Positions 1 to 9,808 of a stretch of DNA of 64,000 nt are shown piece by piece. The notes beneath the pieces are model-generated. The model saw only the letters and a program-made list of their open reading frames with translations, was not told the origin of the DNA and did not search any database. Where the stretch lies: assembly GCF_003182135.1 (NCBI RefSeq), contig NZ_QGTL01000001.1, forward strand, positions 620,001 through 684,000. Reading direction: 5' to 3'. Origin of the DNA: Nocardia neocaledoniensis. Lineage in GTDB: Bacteria; Actinomycetota; Actinomycetes; Mycobacteriales; Mycobacteriaceae. The translations under genes and the position numbers were made by a program. Position 1 is the stretch's first letter. The number at the start of each line of letters is the position of its first letter.

Positions 1-1
1 C

Positions 2-19
2 CGCCTCAGCGGGGAGGCG
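2..19 (-). terminator. Hairpin after rpsO
   Basis: Inverted repeat with 6-bp arms (CGCCTC and GAGGCG) and a 6-nt loop, 13 bases past the rpsO stop codon. It fits a terminator stem for rpsO. The U-tract side lies outside the window, so strength cannot be judged. Confidence 0.5.
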
Positions 20-31
20 TGTCGATCCAGG

Positions 32-301
32 TCAGCGGCGCAGGCCGAGACGCTCGATCAGCGAGCGGTAACGCTCGATGTCCTTGGCCTGCAGGTACTT
101 CGACAGGCGGCGACGACGACCGATCAGGGCCAGCAGGCCGTGCCGGGTGTGGTGATCGTGCTTGTGCTTCTTGAGGTGCTCGGTGAGATCCGAGATCCGC
201 TTCGACAGCAGCGCGATCTGCGCCTCCGGCGAGCCGGTGTCCTTTTCGTGCAGGCCGTACTCGGCCAGGATGGCCGACTTCTGCTCAGTGGTCAGCGCCA
301 T
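32..301 (-). CDS. rpsO: 30S ribosomal protein S15
   Basis: This 89-residue protein has the standard S15 length and sequence: an N-terminal MALTTEQK, the central [14 protein letters not shown] helix and the C-terminal [10 protein letters not shown] segment. S15 binds 16S rRNA helices 20-22 early in assembly of the small-subunit platform. The ATG at 301 is preceded by an AGGAG-like sequence. A much longer open frame runs through it upstream, but only this part is S15. It follows ribF in the same direction after a 127-bp gap, the order known in mycobacteria. The gap has no other gene and probably contains the rpsO promoter and leader. Confidence 0.97.
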   Translation of the reverse strand: MALTTEQKSAILAEYGLHEKDTGSPEAQIALLSKRISDLTEHLKKHKHDHHTRHGLLALIGRRRRLSKYLQAKDIERYRSLIERLGLRR

Positions 302-428
302 GCGGCATCGACTCCTATTCTCAGTTCCGCGCTCGAAGATCCGGTTACCCGGGGTGGGCGCCACCGCGGACCGCAGCAAACCCGAGGATCCACTGTACGC
401 GACCCGGATCGACGCCTCGAACCGGCCC

Positions 429-1397
429 TCAGGCGTCGGCGGCGGTGAGCACCTTGCGCGCGCTCTCCACGTCGCGGCCCATGGCCTCGACCAGGTCGTC
501 GACGGTGTCGAACTTGCGCATCCCGCGCAACTGCTCGACGAAGTCCACCGCCACGTGCTGGCCGTACAGGTCGGCCTCGCCGTCGAGCACGAACGCCTCC
601 ACCGTGCGCGAACGGCCGGAGAAGGTCGGGTTGGTGCCCACCGAGATCGCCGCCATGGCCCGCTCGCCCGGCGCCACCGTGCCGATGGCCGGGCCGGGCC
701 CGAGCACGGTGAACCAGCCCGCGTACACGCCGTCGGCGGGGATGGCGGCGTGCATCGGCGGCGCGACGTTGGCGGTCGGGAAGCCGAGGCCGCGACCACG
801 GCCGTCGCCGTGCACGACCACGCCTTCGACCCGATGCGGGCGGCCCAGCGCCTCGGCCGCGGCGGCCATGTCGCCCGCGTCGACGCAGGCTCGGATGTAG
901 GTGGAGGAGAAGGTGACGGCGTGTTCGCCGAGCAGCGTGACGCCGTCGACCGAGAAGCCGAACCGCTGCCCGAGCTCACGCATGGTGTCGACGGTGCCCG
1001 CGGCCTTCTTGCCGAAGGTGAAGTTGTCCCCGACCACGACCTCGCTCACGTGCAACCGCTCGACCAGCAGATCGTGCACGTACCCCGAGGGGGTGAGCTT
1101 CATGAACTCGTGGGTGAACGGCATCACGCAGAACACATCGATGCCCAGTTCCTCGGCGAGCTCGGCCCGCCGGGTGAGGGTGGTGAGCTGCGCGGGATGC
1201 GACCCCGGCCGCACCACTTCCATCGGATGCGGATCGAAGGTCATCAGAACCGAGGGGACACCGCGGCGCCGCGCCGCGGCCACCGCGCGGCTGATCAGCT
1301 GCGCGTGTCCGCGATGCACGCCGTCGAACACGCCGATCGTGAGGACGCAGCGCCCCCAGTCGGCGGGCACATCGTCGAGACTTCGCCATCTCTGCAC
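429..1397 (-). CDS. ribF: Bifunctional riboflavin kinase/FMN adenylyltransferase
   Basis: A 322-residue protein that makes FMN from riboflavin and FAD from FMN in the cytoplasm. The N-terminal nucleotidyltransferase domain carries [10 protein letters not shown] (about residues 22-31) and a FDPHP motif near residue 60. The C-terminal flavokinase domain carries [11 protein letters not shown]. The open frame extends far upstream, but homology begins at the GTG at 1397. A TAGGCT hexamer lies exactly 7 nt before that codon, which suggests a leaderless transcript starting on the GTG. The gene is divergent from the sirR-type regulator and upstream of rpsO, as in M. tuberculosis. Confidence 0.96.
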   Translation of the reverse strand: MQRWRSLDDVPADWGRCVLTIGVFDGVHRGHAQLISRAVAAARRRGVPSVLMTFDPHPMEVVRPGSHPAQLTTLTRRAELAEELGIDVFCVMPFTHEFMKLTPSGYVHDLLVERLHVSEVVVGDNFTFGKKAAGTVDTMRELGQRFGFSVDGVTLLGEHAVTFSSTYIRACVDAGDMAAAAEALGRPHRVEGVVVHGDGRGRGLGFPTANVAPPMHAAIPADGVYAGWFTVLGPGPAIGTVAPGERAMAAISVGTNPTFSGRSRTVEAFVLDGEADLYGQHVAVDFVEQLRGMRKFDTVDDLVEAMGRDVESARKVLTAADA

Positions 1398-1404
1398 AGA
1401 GCGA

Positions 1405-1410
1405 AGCCTA
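1405..1410 (-). promoter_or_regulatory. Predicted -10 element of ribF
   Basis: TAGGCT on the minus strand, 7 nt before the GTG start of ribF. It matches the actinobacterial TANNNT -10 pattern, and this spacing would place the transcription start on the start codon. Confidence 0.5.
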
Positions 1411-1471
1411 CGCAAAGCGTTTCGGCCACGCCGTGCCGGTTCGCCGATGTGTGATTCGGGCCAGGGATGCC

Positions 1472-1486
1472 TAACATCAATGATGT
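1472..1486 (+). promoter_or_regulatory. Predicted -10 element and palindrome at the sirR-type start
   Basis: TAACAT (1472-1477) lies 7 nt before a GTG at 1485. A perfect inverted repeat (ACATCA, 1-nt spacer, TGATGT) at 1474-1486 overlaps both the -10 element and the predicted transcription start. This is a good position for autorepression by the DtxR-family product. The link to that regulator is inferred; the repeat itself is plain in the sequence. Confidence 0.45.
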
Positions 1487-2234
1487 GCCAGGTAAACGAG
1501 AGGTCGCCACCCGCCGAGCGTCGACACAGCCCGGTGAACAGGCCGAACTCGCCGCCACCGCCACACTCGCGCCCGAATTGTCCGCCGTCGCACAGGACTA
1601 TCTGAAGGTCATCTGGACCGCGCAGGAGTGGTCGCAGGAGAAGGTGTCGACCAAATTGCTCGCCGAGCGCATCGGCGTGTCGGCCTCGACCGTGTCCGAG
1701 GCGGTCCGCAAGCTCTCGGATCAGGGGCTGGTCGAGCACGCGCGCTACGGCGCGATCACCCTCACCGAGCACGGCCGCCGCGCCGCCGTGGCGATGGTGC
1801 GCAGGCACCGCCTGATCGAGACCTTCCTGGTGAACGAACTCGGCTACGGCTGGGACGAGGTGCACGACGAGGCCGAGGTGCTCGAGCACGCCGTCTCGGA
1901 GCTGCTGATGTCGCGCATCGACGCGAAACTCGGCCACCCCGACCGTGATCCGCACGGCGACCCGATCCCCTCGGTCGACGGCGCCGTCCCCACTCCCCCG
2001 GCCCGCAGGCTGTCGGATTTCGCGGCGGGCGAGTCGGGCCGGGTCGCGCGCATCTCCGATTCCGACCCCGAGATGCTGCGCTACTTCGACTCGGTCGGCA
2101 TCGCCCTGGACACGACCATCGCGGTCGAGGAGCGTCGCGATTTCGCGGGCACCATCGCGGTGCGCATCGGCGCGGCCGAGGCGCCCACCGAGCTGGGAAC
2201 CCTGGCGGCGGAGGCGATCTGGCTGACCGCCTAG
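1485..2234 (+). CDS. sirR: DtxR/MntR-family metal-dependent transcriptional regulator
   Basis: An N-terminal winged-helix domain (AQDYLKVIW, then ASTVSEAVRKLSDQGLVEH) is followed by the DtxR-type metal-binding and dimerisation region (RRHRLIETFLVNELGYGWDEV, EAEVLEHAVS) and a C-terminal FeoA/SH3-like domain. Metal ligands typical of the family (Glu and His of the DEAEVLEHA helix) are present. Position and sequence match Rv2788 (sirR/mntR). It probably represses metal uptake in response to Mn or Fe. The GTG at 1485 (249 residues) is preferred because of the TAACAT -10 with 7-nt spacing; an ATG at 1467 would add six residues. Confidence 0.9.
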   Translation: MPGKREVATRRASTQPGEQAELAATATLAPELSAVAQDYLKVIWTAQEWSQEKVSTKLLAERIGVSASTVSEAVRKLSDQGLVEHARYGAITLTEHGRRAAVAMVRRHRLIETFLVNELGYGWDEVHDEAEVLEHAVSELLMSRIDAKLGHPDRDPHGDPIPSVDGAVPTPPARRLSDFAAGESGRVARISDSDPEMLRYFDSVGIALDTTIAVEERRDFAGTIAVRIGAAEAPTELGTLAAEAIWLTA

Positions 2235-2240
2235 CCGCGA

Positions 2241-3035
2241 TCAGCAGGTGAAGTAGTCGCGCAGCGCGGCCGGGACGCCGTCGGCTTCGGCGGTGCTCCA
2301 GCAGACCTCGTGCGGGAAGAGCACATAGGTGGTCCAGGTGCCGCCGGCGCGGCGCACGATGCGCTGGTTGTCGCCGGGGGTGTCGAAGGAGATCACCGCC
2401 CAGGTGCCGTCGCACCAGCCGACGGTGGCGTTGTCGAGCAGGCCGAGGTCGGCGGAGATGCCGTCGGGGTGGCAGGGGCCCGCCGCGTCCTGGAAGCGCA
2501 GCTTTCCGTCGACGGTCTGCCCGCCCGTGGTGAGGAAGGCCGCGTGCATGCCCTCCGGGACCGGGTTCGTGCCCGCGGGGGCGGTCATGCCGTAGTGGTA
2601 GCAGCCGACCGGTGCGGTGAAGACGGCTCGGCCGTCGGCGCCGGTGACCGCGTCCTGGCGCTGGGTCTCGGTGGTCTCGCCGACGGGGATGTCGTGGCCG
2701 GCCGGATCGCACGGTTGACGCAGGCCGATCCACACGGGCACGTTCGGGACGGGTGCGCCCGAGAGCGTCTCGGTGCGCAGCGCGATGGTGCCGGTCGCGG
2801 GCGTCGGCGGCGGTCCGGGAGGGGCCGGGGTGGTGACGCGCGTGGGCGTGACCGGATCCACCGGCGCGACGGTGGGATCGTCGGTGGGCGGTGCGGCCAG
2901 CGGCACCGTCACCACCGACGTGGTGACCGGTCGGCTCGTCGAGCCCGGCGACGCCTCGTTCCCGGCCGAGCAGCCCACGAGCAGCGTCACCACCCCGGCG
3001 ACGATCCCGATCCAGACCTTGCGCGCAGCGACCAT
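2241..3035 (-). CDS. Putative lipoprotein with prealbumin-like domain
   Basis: A 264-residue protein starting with a basic and hydrophobic signal that ends in a lipobox (LLVGC, Cys about residue 22), so it is predicted to be lipid-anchored outside the membrane. A Pro/Thr/Val-rich linker (about residues 25-75) follows. Then comes a segment beginning TIALRTETLSGAPVPNVPVW with GADGRAVF, which resembles a prealbumin/SpaA-like beta fold. The rest of the mature part contains five further cysteines. It converges tail to tail with the sirR-type gene, 6 bp apart. No specific function is recognised. Confidence 0.75.
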   Translation of the reverse strand: MVAARKVWIGIVAGVVTLLVGCSAGNEASPGSTSRPVTTSVVTVPLAAPPTDDPTVAPVDPVTPTRVTTPAPPGPPPTPATGTIALRTETLSGAPVPNVPVWIGLRQPCDPAGHDIPVGETTETQRQDAVTGADGRAVFTAPVGCYHYGMTAPAGTNPVPEGMHAAFLTTGGQTVDGKLRFQDAAGPCHPDGISADLGLLDNATVGWCDGTWAVISFDTPGDNQRIVRRAGGTWTTYVLFPHEVCWSTAEADGVPAALRDYFTC

Positions 3036-3164
3036 GGCTCACCCCTCGGACACGACAGCCATATGTCCGAGCTATCGCCGCCCGCGCGGCCGCCGTTAGC
3101 CCTGGTCCAGTGGCCCTGACAGGCATTCCCGCTGGACAGGACCGGTCGCGGCGAGCCGGCCTGC

Positions 3165-3587
3165 TCAGCGGGACAGGAAGTCCAGCAGCACCCGGAATTC
3201 CGGCAGCGAGAGATACCCGTCACCGTCCTGATCGGCGGCGGCGAGCAGCGCACCGGCCGATTCCTCGATCAGGCCGCCGCCCACATGACGGATCAGCGAG
3301 TCCAGTTCGGTCACCGAGATGCGCCCGTCGCCGTTCACGTCGAACACCCGGAACGCGGCGTCGGCATCGGTGACCTCGATCCGCCCCGCGACCACCGCGG
3401 CGTCGAATTCGGCCCGCGAGACCAGGAAGTCACCGTCGGTGTCGGCCGCCGCGACCATCCGCTCCACCGCGTCGCGATCCACCTCGATGCCCGCGGCGTG
3501 GATGCCGGCCACGATGTCGTCCACCGACACCTGCCCGTCCCCGTCCCGGTCCCACAGCGCGAACGTGTCCACCGATTCCGCACTCAT
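3165..3587 (-). CDS. Four-EF-hand calcium-binding protein
   Basis: A 140-residue calmodulin-like protein with no signal peptide. Four EF-hand loops are visible: DRDGDGQVSVDD (13-24), DTDGDFLVSRAE (49-60), DVNGDGRISVTE (83-94) and DQDGDGYLSLPE (119-130). All have acidic residues at positions 1, 3, 5 and 12, and loops 1, 3 and 4 have Gly at position 6. It should bind Ca2+ in the cytoplasm, like the calerythrin-type proteins known in actinomycetes. Its partner is unknown and the neighbours give no clue. A strong GGGGAG ribosome site precedes the ATG. The 178-bp gap towards truB has no other gene. Confidence 0.9.
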   Translation of the reverse strand: MSAESVDTFALWDRDGDGQVSVDDIVAGIHAAGIEVDRDAVERMVAAADTDGDFLVSRAEFDAAVVAGRIEVTDADAAFRVFDVNGDGRISVTELDSLIRHVGGGLIEESAGALLAAADQDGDGYLSLPEFRVLLDFLSR

Positions 3588-3765
3588 CGCGTTCTCCCCT
3601 TCCCCACGGTCGGCGAAGTCCGCACCAACGACCGTGCCACCACTCTACGTTTCCGGCTGCCGGGAGTGGTTCTTTCCTTCCCGCGCAATGATTTCCGGGC
3701 GAGCGGTCCCGCATCGCGCTCGGGCGACCACTCGAAGACGGTGGCGCACACGAGCATCCGCGAGG

Positions 3766-4692
3766 TCAGTCGCCGATGCCCTGGGGACGGACCACCATGA
3801 CCGAGGAGGCGCGTTTGCCGCTTTCCTCGAGGAGGGCGATGGCGCGGCCCGCGGGGTCGATGGCGGCGTAGACGCCCTTGATGCCGACGGGGTCGAGCCA
3901 GCGGCCGTTGCGCAGGTCGTCGGCCTGGGTGGCGTCGATGTCGCGGTGCGGGAAGGCGGTGCGGACGGCGGCGTCGATGTCGAGGCTGAGCAGGGGTTTT
4001 TCGGCTTCGGCGGCGGCGGCGAGTTCGTCGAGGGTGCGGGCGTGTTCGAGGGTGAAGGGGCCGACCCTGGTGCGACGCAACGCGGTCAGGTGGCCGCCGA
4101 CGCCGAGCGCGGCGCCCAGGTCGCGGGCCAGCGCGCGGATGTAGGTGCCCGAGGAACAGTCGACCTCGACGTCCAGATCGACGAAGTCGTCGACGTCGCG
4201 GCGGGCCAGCACCTCGAAGCGCGACACCGTGACCGGGCGGGCGGCCAGCTGGACGTCCTCGCCGGCGCGGGCGCGGGCATAGGCGCGTTCCCCATCGATC
4301 TTGATGGCACTGACGGTGGCAGGCACCTGCTCGATGTCGCCGGTCAGCGCCGCGACCCCGGCCGCGATCCGCTCGTCGGTGACGTGGCCCGCGGGCGTGG
4401 TCGCGACGACCTCGCCTTCGGCGTCATCGGTGATCGTGGACTGGCCGAGCCGGATCGTCGCGGTGTAGGCCTTGCTGGTGAGGATCAGCTGACCGAGCAG
4501 CTTCGTGGCCCGTTCGACGCCGAGCACGAGCACGCCGGTCGCCATCGGGTCCAGGGTGCCCGCGTGCCCGACCTTCTTGGTGCGCAACAGCTTCCGGCTG
4601 CGTGCCACCACGTCGTGGCTGGTCCAGCCGCCGTCCTTGTCGACGATCACCAGGCCGCCCAGCTGGCCCACCGCCGAGGTACGCGCCGCCAT
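3766..4692 (-). CDS. truB: tRNA pseudouridine(55) synthase
   Basis: A 308-residue enzyme that converts U55 of the tRNA T loop to pseudouridine. The catalytic aspartate is in [13 protein letters not shown] (Asp about residue 48), and the family motifs [14 protein letters not shown] and [12 protein letters not shown] follow. The real start is the ATG at 4692, which overlaps the pptT stop as TGATG, indicating translational coupling. The order pptT-truB is as in M. tuberculosis (Rv2794c-Rv2793c). A longer upstream open frame is only a shadow of pptT. Confidence 0.97.
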   Translation of the reverse strand: MAARTSAVGQLGGLVIVDKDGGWTSHDVVARSRKLLRTKKVGHAGTLDPMATGVLVLGVERATKLLGQLILTSKAYTATIRLGQSTITDDAEGEVVATTPAGHVTDERIAAGVAALTGDIEQVPATVSAIKIDGERAYARARAGEDVQLAARPVTVSRFEVLARRDVDDFVDLDVEVDCSSGTYIRALARDLGAALGVGGHLTALRRTRVGPFTLEHARTLDELAAAAEAEKPLLSLDIDAAVRTAFPHRDIDATQADDLRNGRWLDPVGIKGVYAAIDPAGRAIALLEESGKRASSVMVVRPQGIGD

Positions 4693-5384
4693 CAGCCGTG
4701 CGCGATCGCGGTCAGGATCAGCCCGTCGGCGATCAGCCAGCGGCCGTCGAACCCGGTGAGCGGGGCGCCGCCGTCGTTCGTCGTGCCGGGCACGAGCAGT
4801 TCGGTGTGGAAAGTGCCCGAGCCGGAATCGGCGGTGCGGGAATCGATCTCGAAGGTGATGTGGGCGTCCTCGAAACCGAGCCAGCGCAGCGTCAGCGGGA
4901 ACCACGCCTTGTAGGTGGCCTCCTTGGCACAGAACAGCAGCCGGTCCAGGTGCAGGCCGTCGGCGGGCGCGCTCGCCAGCCAGTCGCGCTCGGCGGGCAG
5001 GCTCACCGAATCGAGCACGCCCTCGGGGAGTTCGCCGTGCGGTTCGGCGTCGATGCCGACCGAACGGAAGCGCAGCGCGTGCGCCATCGCGGCGGCGCGG
5101 TAGCCGTCGCAGTGCGTGAGGCTGCCGACGACACCGCGGGGGAACAGCGGCATCCCGCGCTCCCCCTTGCCGATCGCCACCGGCGGCTCGCCGAGCTGTT
5201 CGAGCGCGAGCCGGGCGCAGTGCCTGGCGCCGATGAAATCGCGACGGCGCTTCTCGACCGACTTCGCGATGAGGTGCTCTTCGGCCGGGTGCGCCTTCAG
5301 GTCCTCGGGGTACGCCAGCAGTTCAGCGGCGGCCACCCCGGCAGGCAGAATGTTCTCGAGCAAGCCCGCCTCCCCGCGACTCAT
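4692..5384 (-). CDS. pptT: Sfp-type 4'-phosphopantetheinyl transferase
   Basis: A 230-residue transferase that moves the phosphopantetheine arm of CoA onto carrier-protein serines (type I FAS-like, polyketide, NRPS and carboxylic acid reductase carriers). The hallmarks are [18 protein letters not shown] (Mg-binding Asp/Glu) and [15 protein letters not shown], nearly identical to what I recall of mycobacterial PptT. The Nocardia enzyme used with carboxylic acid reductase (Npt) belongs to the same group. It is coupled to truB by a 1-nt overlap and lies 129 bp downstream of pptH. Confidence 0.95.
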   Translation of the reverse strand: MSRGEAGLLENILPAGVAAAELLAYPEDLKAHPAEEHLIAKSVEKRRRDFIGARHCARLALEQLGEPPVAIGKGERGMPLFPRGVVGSLTHCDGYRAAAMAHALRFRSVGIDAEPHGELPEGVLDSVSLPAERDWLASAPADGLHLDRLLFCAKEATYKAWFPLTLRWLGFEDAHITFEIDSRTADSGSGTFHTELLVPGTTNDGGAPLTGFDGRWLIADGLILTAIAHG

Positions 5385-5513
5385 GGCCGGACTCGAGTGC
5401 TCGACCGGCGAGTTCGGCGGCTGGCGGTACGGAAGGCGGACAGTTCGCCCGTACCCGGTGAGTTACCCATGTTCATCACCAAATCAGTCGTCGATGCCCG
5501 AGGCAAATCGCTG

Positions 5514-6470
<957 letters not shown>

Positions 6471-6528
6471 CTGTCCACAGTGGCACACCCGCGCGCGGGG
6501 CCGCCTGGGGGCCGCCGTTGCGGCCGTG

Positions 6529-6825
6529 TCACGGGCCTTCGGCGACGAGTAGGTCGAGCAGTCCGGGGAAGCGCGCGTCGAGATCGGCGCGGCGCAGGGC
6601 GACGGTGCTGCGATTGCCGTAGTCGATCTGCCGGACCAGGCCGGCCTGGCGCAGCACGCGGAAATGGTGGGTGCGCGTCGCTTTGGTCACCGGGAGTTCG
6701 AAGGACGAGCAGCTGCGGTCGCCGTCGTCCGGGTCGAGGGCCAGCAGCGTGATCACCCGGCGGCGCAGCGGGTCGGCGAGCGCGGCCAGCACCGCACCCA
6801 GTTCGAGTTCTTCGGCCTCCGCCAT
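6529..6825 (-). CDS. ArsR-family helix-turn-helix regulator
   Basis: A 98-residue winged-helix protein (GAVLAALADPLRRRVITLL, then TKATRTHHFRVLRQAGLV) with a C-terminal hydrophobic helix. The open frame extends upstream, but the ATG at 6825 has an ideal GGAGG site. It is divergent from a monooxygenase gene, and a perfect palindrome lies between them, so it probably represses both. Two close cysteines are missing (only one, in RSCSSF), so metal sensing through a CXC motif is unlikely. Confidence 0.88.
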   Translation of the reverse strand: MAEAEELELGAVLAALADPLRRRVITLLALDPDDGDRSCSSFELPVTKATRTHHFRVLRQAGLVRQIDYGNRSTVALRRADLDARFPGLLDLLVAEGP

Positions 6826-6836
6826 GACACCTCCGT

Positions 6837-6860
6837 TAGGTACGACTTGCATCGTACCTA
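6837..6860. promoter_or_regulatory. Predicted ArsR operator
   Basis: Perfect inverted repeat with 9-bp arms (TAGGTACGA and TCGTACCTA) and a 6-nt spacer, between the divergent arsR-like and monooxygenase genes. It begins 11 bp from the arsR start. A further half-site-like AGGTACG lies at 6880-6886. Position and symmetry fit an operator for the ArsR product. Confidence 0.6.
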
Positions 6861-6913
6861 CTGCCCGCTTACGGTCACGAAGGTACGGAAACGACCATAC
6901 CCAGGAGAGCCGC

Positions 6914-7222
6914 GTGACCGAGACCTTCGCCCTGATGGGCTTCGCCCACCCCAAGCCCGAGCGCCGCGACGAACTCCGCGAGCTGCTGCTCTCCTTCGTC
7001 GAACCCACTCGCGCCGAGGAGGGCTGCCTCGAGTACCACTTCCATGTCGACAGCGCCGATCCGTCGGTGTTCGCGTTCTACGAGGTGTGGCGCAGCCGCG
7101 AGGATCTGGACAAGCACCTGGCGCTGCCGCACATGCGCGAGTTCTGGGACTCGCGCATGGACTACCTGAGCCGCGACCTCGACATCCGGTTCATCGACAT
7201 GCTCAGCCCGTATCCGCGCTGA
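6914..7222 (+). CDS. Antibiotic biosynthesis monooxygenase (ABM) domain protein
   Basis: A 102-residue small alpha/beta-barrel protein with the ABM-family signature (LRELLLSFVEPTRAEEGCLEY, then FAFYEVWRSREDLDKHL). Such proteins act as cofactor-free quinol monooxygenases or haem/quinone-related enzymes; the substrate cannot be told. The GTG at 6914 has an AGGAGA site 5 nt upstream. The upstream open frame is not needed. Control by the divergent ArsR-type repressor is inferred from the palindrome between them, suggesting a stress-inducible function. Confidence 0.85.
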   Translation: MTETFALMGFAHPKPERRDELRELLLSFVEPTRAEEGCLEYHFHVDSADPSVFAFYEVWRSREDLDKHLALPHMREFWDSRMDYLSRDLDIRFIDMLSPYPR

Positions 7223-7228
7223 GGCCGT

Positions 7229-8359
7229 TCAGGCGTCGAACAGGCCCGCGACGAACGACAGCACGCGCGGCCGCGCCTGCGCGTCGATCTCGGGATGACC
7301 GCCGGGGTACTGGCCGAACTCCACCGCCGTCCCCGAGGCCCGCATCTGGGCGAGCAGGGCGTAGCTCATCGGCAGCGGGACCACCGTGTCGGCGGCGCCG
7401 TGCACGATGAGGATCGGCTGCCGGTAGCCGACGGTGGGCACCACCATGTAGTCGCGCAGAGCCGCGCCGACGCCCTCGGCCTCCACCGGGCGCGCCAGCA
7501 ACGAACCGATCGACGCGCCGTCCACCACGTCACCGAAGTCCTCGACACAGCTGGTGGCGATCGCGTCGACCACCTCGCGGCCGCGCGGGCTGAGCAGGCC
7601 GTTCACGTCCAGATCGGGACGGGTCGCGCGCAGTCCGGCGAGAATGCCCGCGAACGGGCCGACCAGCTCGTCGACGATCGGCAGATTCGGCACGCGCGGG
7701 TCGAGCCGGGACAGGATCTGCTCGAAGTTCGATTCCGGCGCCAGGGCGACGGTGCCGCGGAAGTCCAGTTCCGGCGCGTAGTCCCCGGCGAGGTTGCCGG
7801 TGCCGAGCGCGGCGTGCCCGCCCTGCGAGCCGCCGACCACGGCCCAGGTCTTCGACAGGCCCGGCTCCGCCGCGCGGGCGGCGCGCACGAGGTCGATCGT
7901 GGCCGTCGCCTCGGTGCGGGTGTGCAGGTACGGGTGCACGGTGTCGGATCCGGCGGACAGTCCGAGGTAGTCCGGCGCGACCACGGCCCAGCCCCGATCC
8001 AGGAACGATTGCAGCAGCGGGCGCTCGTGCACCGCCTTGTTCGTGGTGATGCCGCATTGTGGGCCGAGGCCGCTGGTGCCGTGGTCCCACGCGACGATCG
8101 GATAGCCGCCCGCGGGTGCGGGCGTATCAGGCAGCAGGACGAGACCGGCGCCGTTGATGAGTCCGCCGGTGGGCCCCTCGGTGCGGTAGTCGACGATCGC
8201 CGCGCGCGACCAGTCACCCCAGCCCGCGGGCTGTTCGAGGTGCCCGAGCAGCGCGCCCGCGCCTTCCGGCGCCGCCTGCGCGGTGGGAACGCCGAGCCCG
8301 GCCCCCGCCAGCAGGACCGCGGCGCCCGTCACCAACCGCAGACCGATACCCCTGGACAT
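7229..8359 (-). CDS. Secreted lipase/esterase (LIP family)
   Basis: A 376-residue alpha/beta hydrolase with an N-terminal signal peptide (MSRGIGLRLVTGAAVLLAG to TAQA, cleavage after AQA). The nucleophile elbow is GGSQGGHA, and late Asp and His positions (HGAADTVVPL and GGHPE) complete a triad. The arrangement matches fungal-type secretory lipases common in Nocardia and Rhodococcus. The ATG at 8359 gives a proper signal peptide; the longer frame does not. It is probably exported and hydrolyses triglycerides or esters. Its stop is 6 bp from the convergent ABM gene. Confidence 0.85.
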   Translation of the reverse strand: MSRGIGLRLVTGAAVLLAGAGLGVPTAQAAPEGAGALLGHLEQPAGWGDWSRAAIVDYRTEGPTGGLINGAGLVLLPDTPAPAGGYPIVAWDHGTSGLGPQCGITTNKAVHERPLLQSFLDRGWAVVAPDYLGLSAGSDTVHPYLHTRTEATATIDLVRAARAAEPGLSKTWAVVGGSQGGHAALGTGNLAGDYAPELDFRGTVALAPESNFEQILSRLDPRVPNLPIVDELVGPFAGILAGLRATRPDLDVNGLLSPRGREVVDAIATSCVEDFGDVVDGASIGSLLARPVEAEGVGAALRDYMVVPTVGYRQPILIVHGAADTVVPLPMSYALLAQMRASGTAVEFGQYPGGHPEIDAQARPRVLSFVAGLFDA

Positions 8360-8461
8360 CACGCCACGCACTGCTCCGCCTCCATCACCGGCTCGAAGTC
8401 GACCGTTTCGACGGTAGTGCGCCCGGACGATCGCGGCCCCAGGTGTGACGAGCGCCACTCT

Positions 8462-9808
8462 CTAGGCCGCGCCGCGCGGGACGTCGGCGCCCACCCTGGC
8501 CCAGCGGCCGGAGCGGGCCCTGGCGACCACCGCGAGCAGGCGCAGCAGCATGAACGCGACCAGCCCGGACCAGATGCCCGCCACGCCCCAGTCGAACACG
8601 AGCGAGAGCCAGATCAGCGGCAGGAAGCCGACCAGGGCGGCCGCGAGGGTGGCGGTGCGCAAGAACGCGGCGTCGCCTGCGCCGAGCAGCACACCGTCGA
8701 GCGCGAAGACCGCACCGGCGACGGGGATCATGGCGACGAAGAACCACCAGATGACGTGGGTGCGATCGAGGACCTGGGCGTCGTCGGTGAACAGCAGCGG
8801 AATCACGCCGGCACCCGCGGCGAAGGCGGCGGCCAGCAGGAGCGCGAAGATCTCCGACCAGCCGGTGACCCGGCGCGCGATTCCCTTGGCACCGCGCGCG
8901 TTGCCCGCGCCGAGCGCCGCGCCGACGAGCGTCTGCGCGGCGATGGCCAGTGAATCGAGCGTGAGCGCGAGGAAGTTCCACAACTGCAGTACCAGCTGAT
9001 GGGCGGCGACCGAGGCCGCGCCGAAGCGCGCGGCCACCGCCGCCGCAGAGACGAAGCACACCTGGAACGAGAGGCTGCGCACGATGAGATCGCGGCCGAG
9101 CACCAACTGCGCACGCATCACCGAGGGCCGCGGCCGCAGCGAAACCCGTTCCCGCAGCAGCGCGTACACGAACAATCCGCCCGAAACGAGCTGACCGGCG
9201 ACGTTGGCCACCGCCGAACCCGCGAGCTCCAGCCGCGGCGCGCCGAGCAGGCCGTACACCAGCACCGGACACAGCACGGCCGAGAGCGCCAGCCCCGCGA
9301 CGACATACATGAGCGGGCGGCGCACGTCCTGCACACCGCGCATCCAGCCGTTGCCCGCCATCGACAGCAGGATCAGCGGCACCCCGAACAGGGCGATCCG
9401 CACCCAGATCAGCGCTTCGCCGGCGATCTCACCGCCACCGGCGATCGCCGCGCACAACGGCCCGGCGAACACCTGCACCACCACCAGGATCAGCACACCG
9501 ATCGCGAGACCCACCCAGCTGGCCTGAATGCCCTCCTCGACCGCGCCCGCCCGGTCCCCGGCGCCGTGCCTGCGCGCCGCCCTGGCCGTCGTGCCGTAGG
9601 ACAGGAAGGTGAGCTGCGTGCTCACCGTCCCGACGATCACGCCGCCGACCGCGAGCCCGGCCAGCGCCAGCGCCCCCAACCGGCCGATGATCGCCATGTC
9701 GAACAGCAGATACAGCGGTTCGGCCACCAGCACGCCGAGGGTGGGTAGCGCGATTCCGAGAATCCGCCGCGGCCCGACCTCGGCCTCCCGCTCCACCGTG
9801 GAACTCAC
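8462..9808 (-). CDS. dinF: MATE family efflux transporter (DinF-like)
   Basis: A 448-residue integral membrane protein with about 12 hydrophobic helices and two homologous halves, each starting like a MATE repeat (LGIALPTLGVLVAEPLYLLFD). It matches the DinF-like subgroup and the position of M. tuberculosis Rv2836c next to nrnA and rbfA. It probably exports cationic drugs by Na+ or H+ antiport. The GTG at 9808 (VSSTVEREAEVG) is chosen because the upstream residues are basic and low in complexity. An MFS gene now lies between it and nrnA. Confidence 0.9.
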   Translation of the reverse strand: MSSTVEREAEVGPRRILGIALPTLGVLVAEPLYLLFDMAIIGRLGALALAGLAVGGVIVGTVSTQLTFLSYGTTARAARRHGAGDRAGAVEEGIQASWVGLAIGVLILVVVQVFAGPLCAAIAGGGEIAGEALIWVRIALFGVPLILLSMAGNGWMRGVQDVRRPLMYVVAGLALSAVLCPVLVYGLLGAPRLELAGSAVANVAGQLVSGGLFVYALLRERVSLRPRPSVMRAQLVLGRDLIVRSLSFQVCFVSAAAVAARFGAASVAAHQLVLQLWNFLALTLDSLAIAAQTLVGAALGAGNARGAKGIARRVTGWSEIFALLLAAAFAAGAGVIPLLFTDDAQVLDRTHVIWWFFVAMIPVAGAVFALDGVLLGAGDAAFLRTATLAAALVGFLPLIWLSLVFDWGVAGIWSGLVAFMLLRLLAVVARARSGRWARVGADVPRGAA

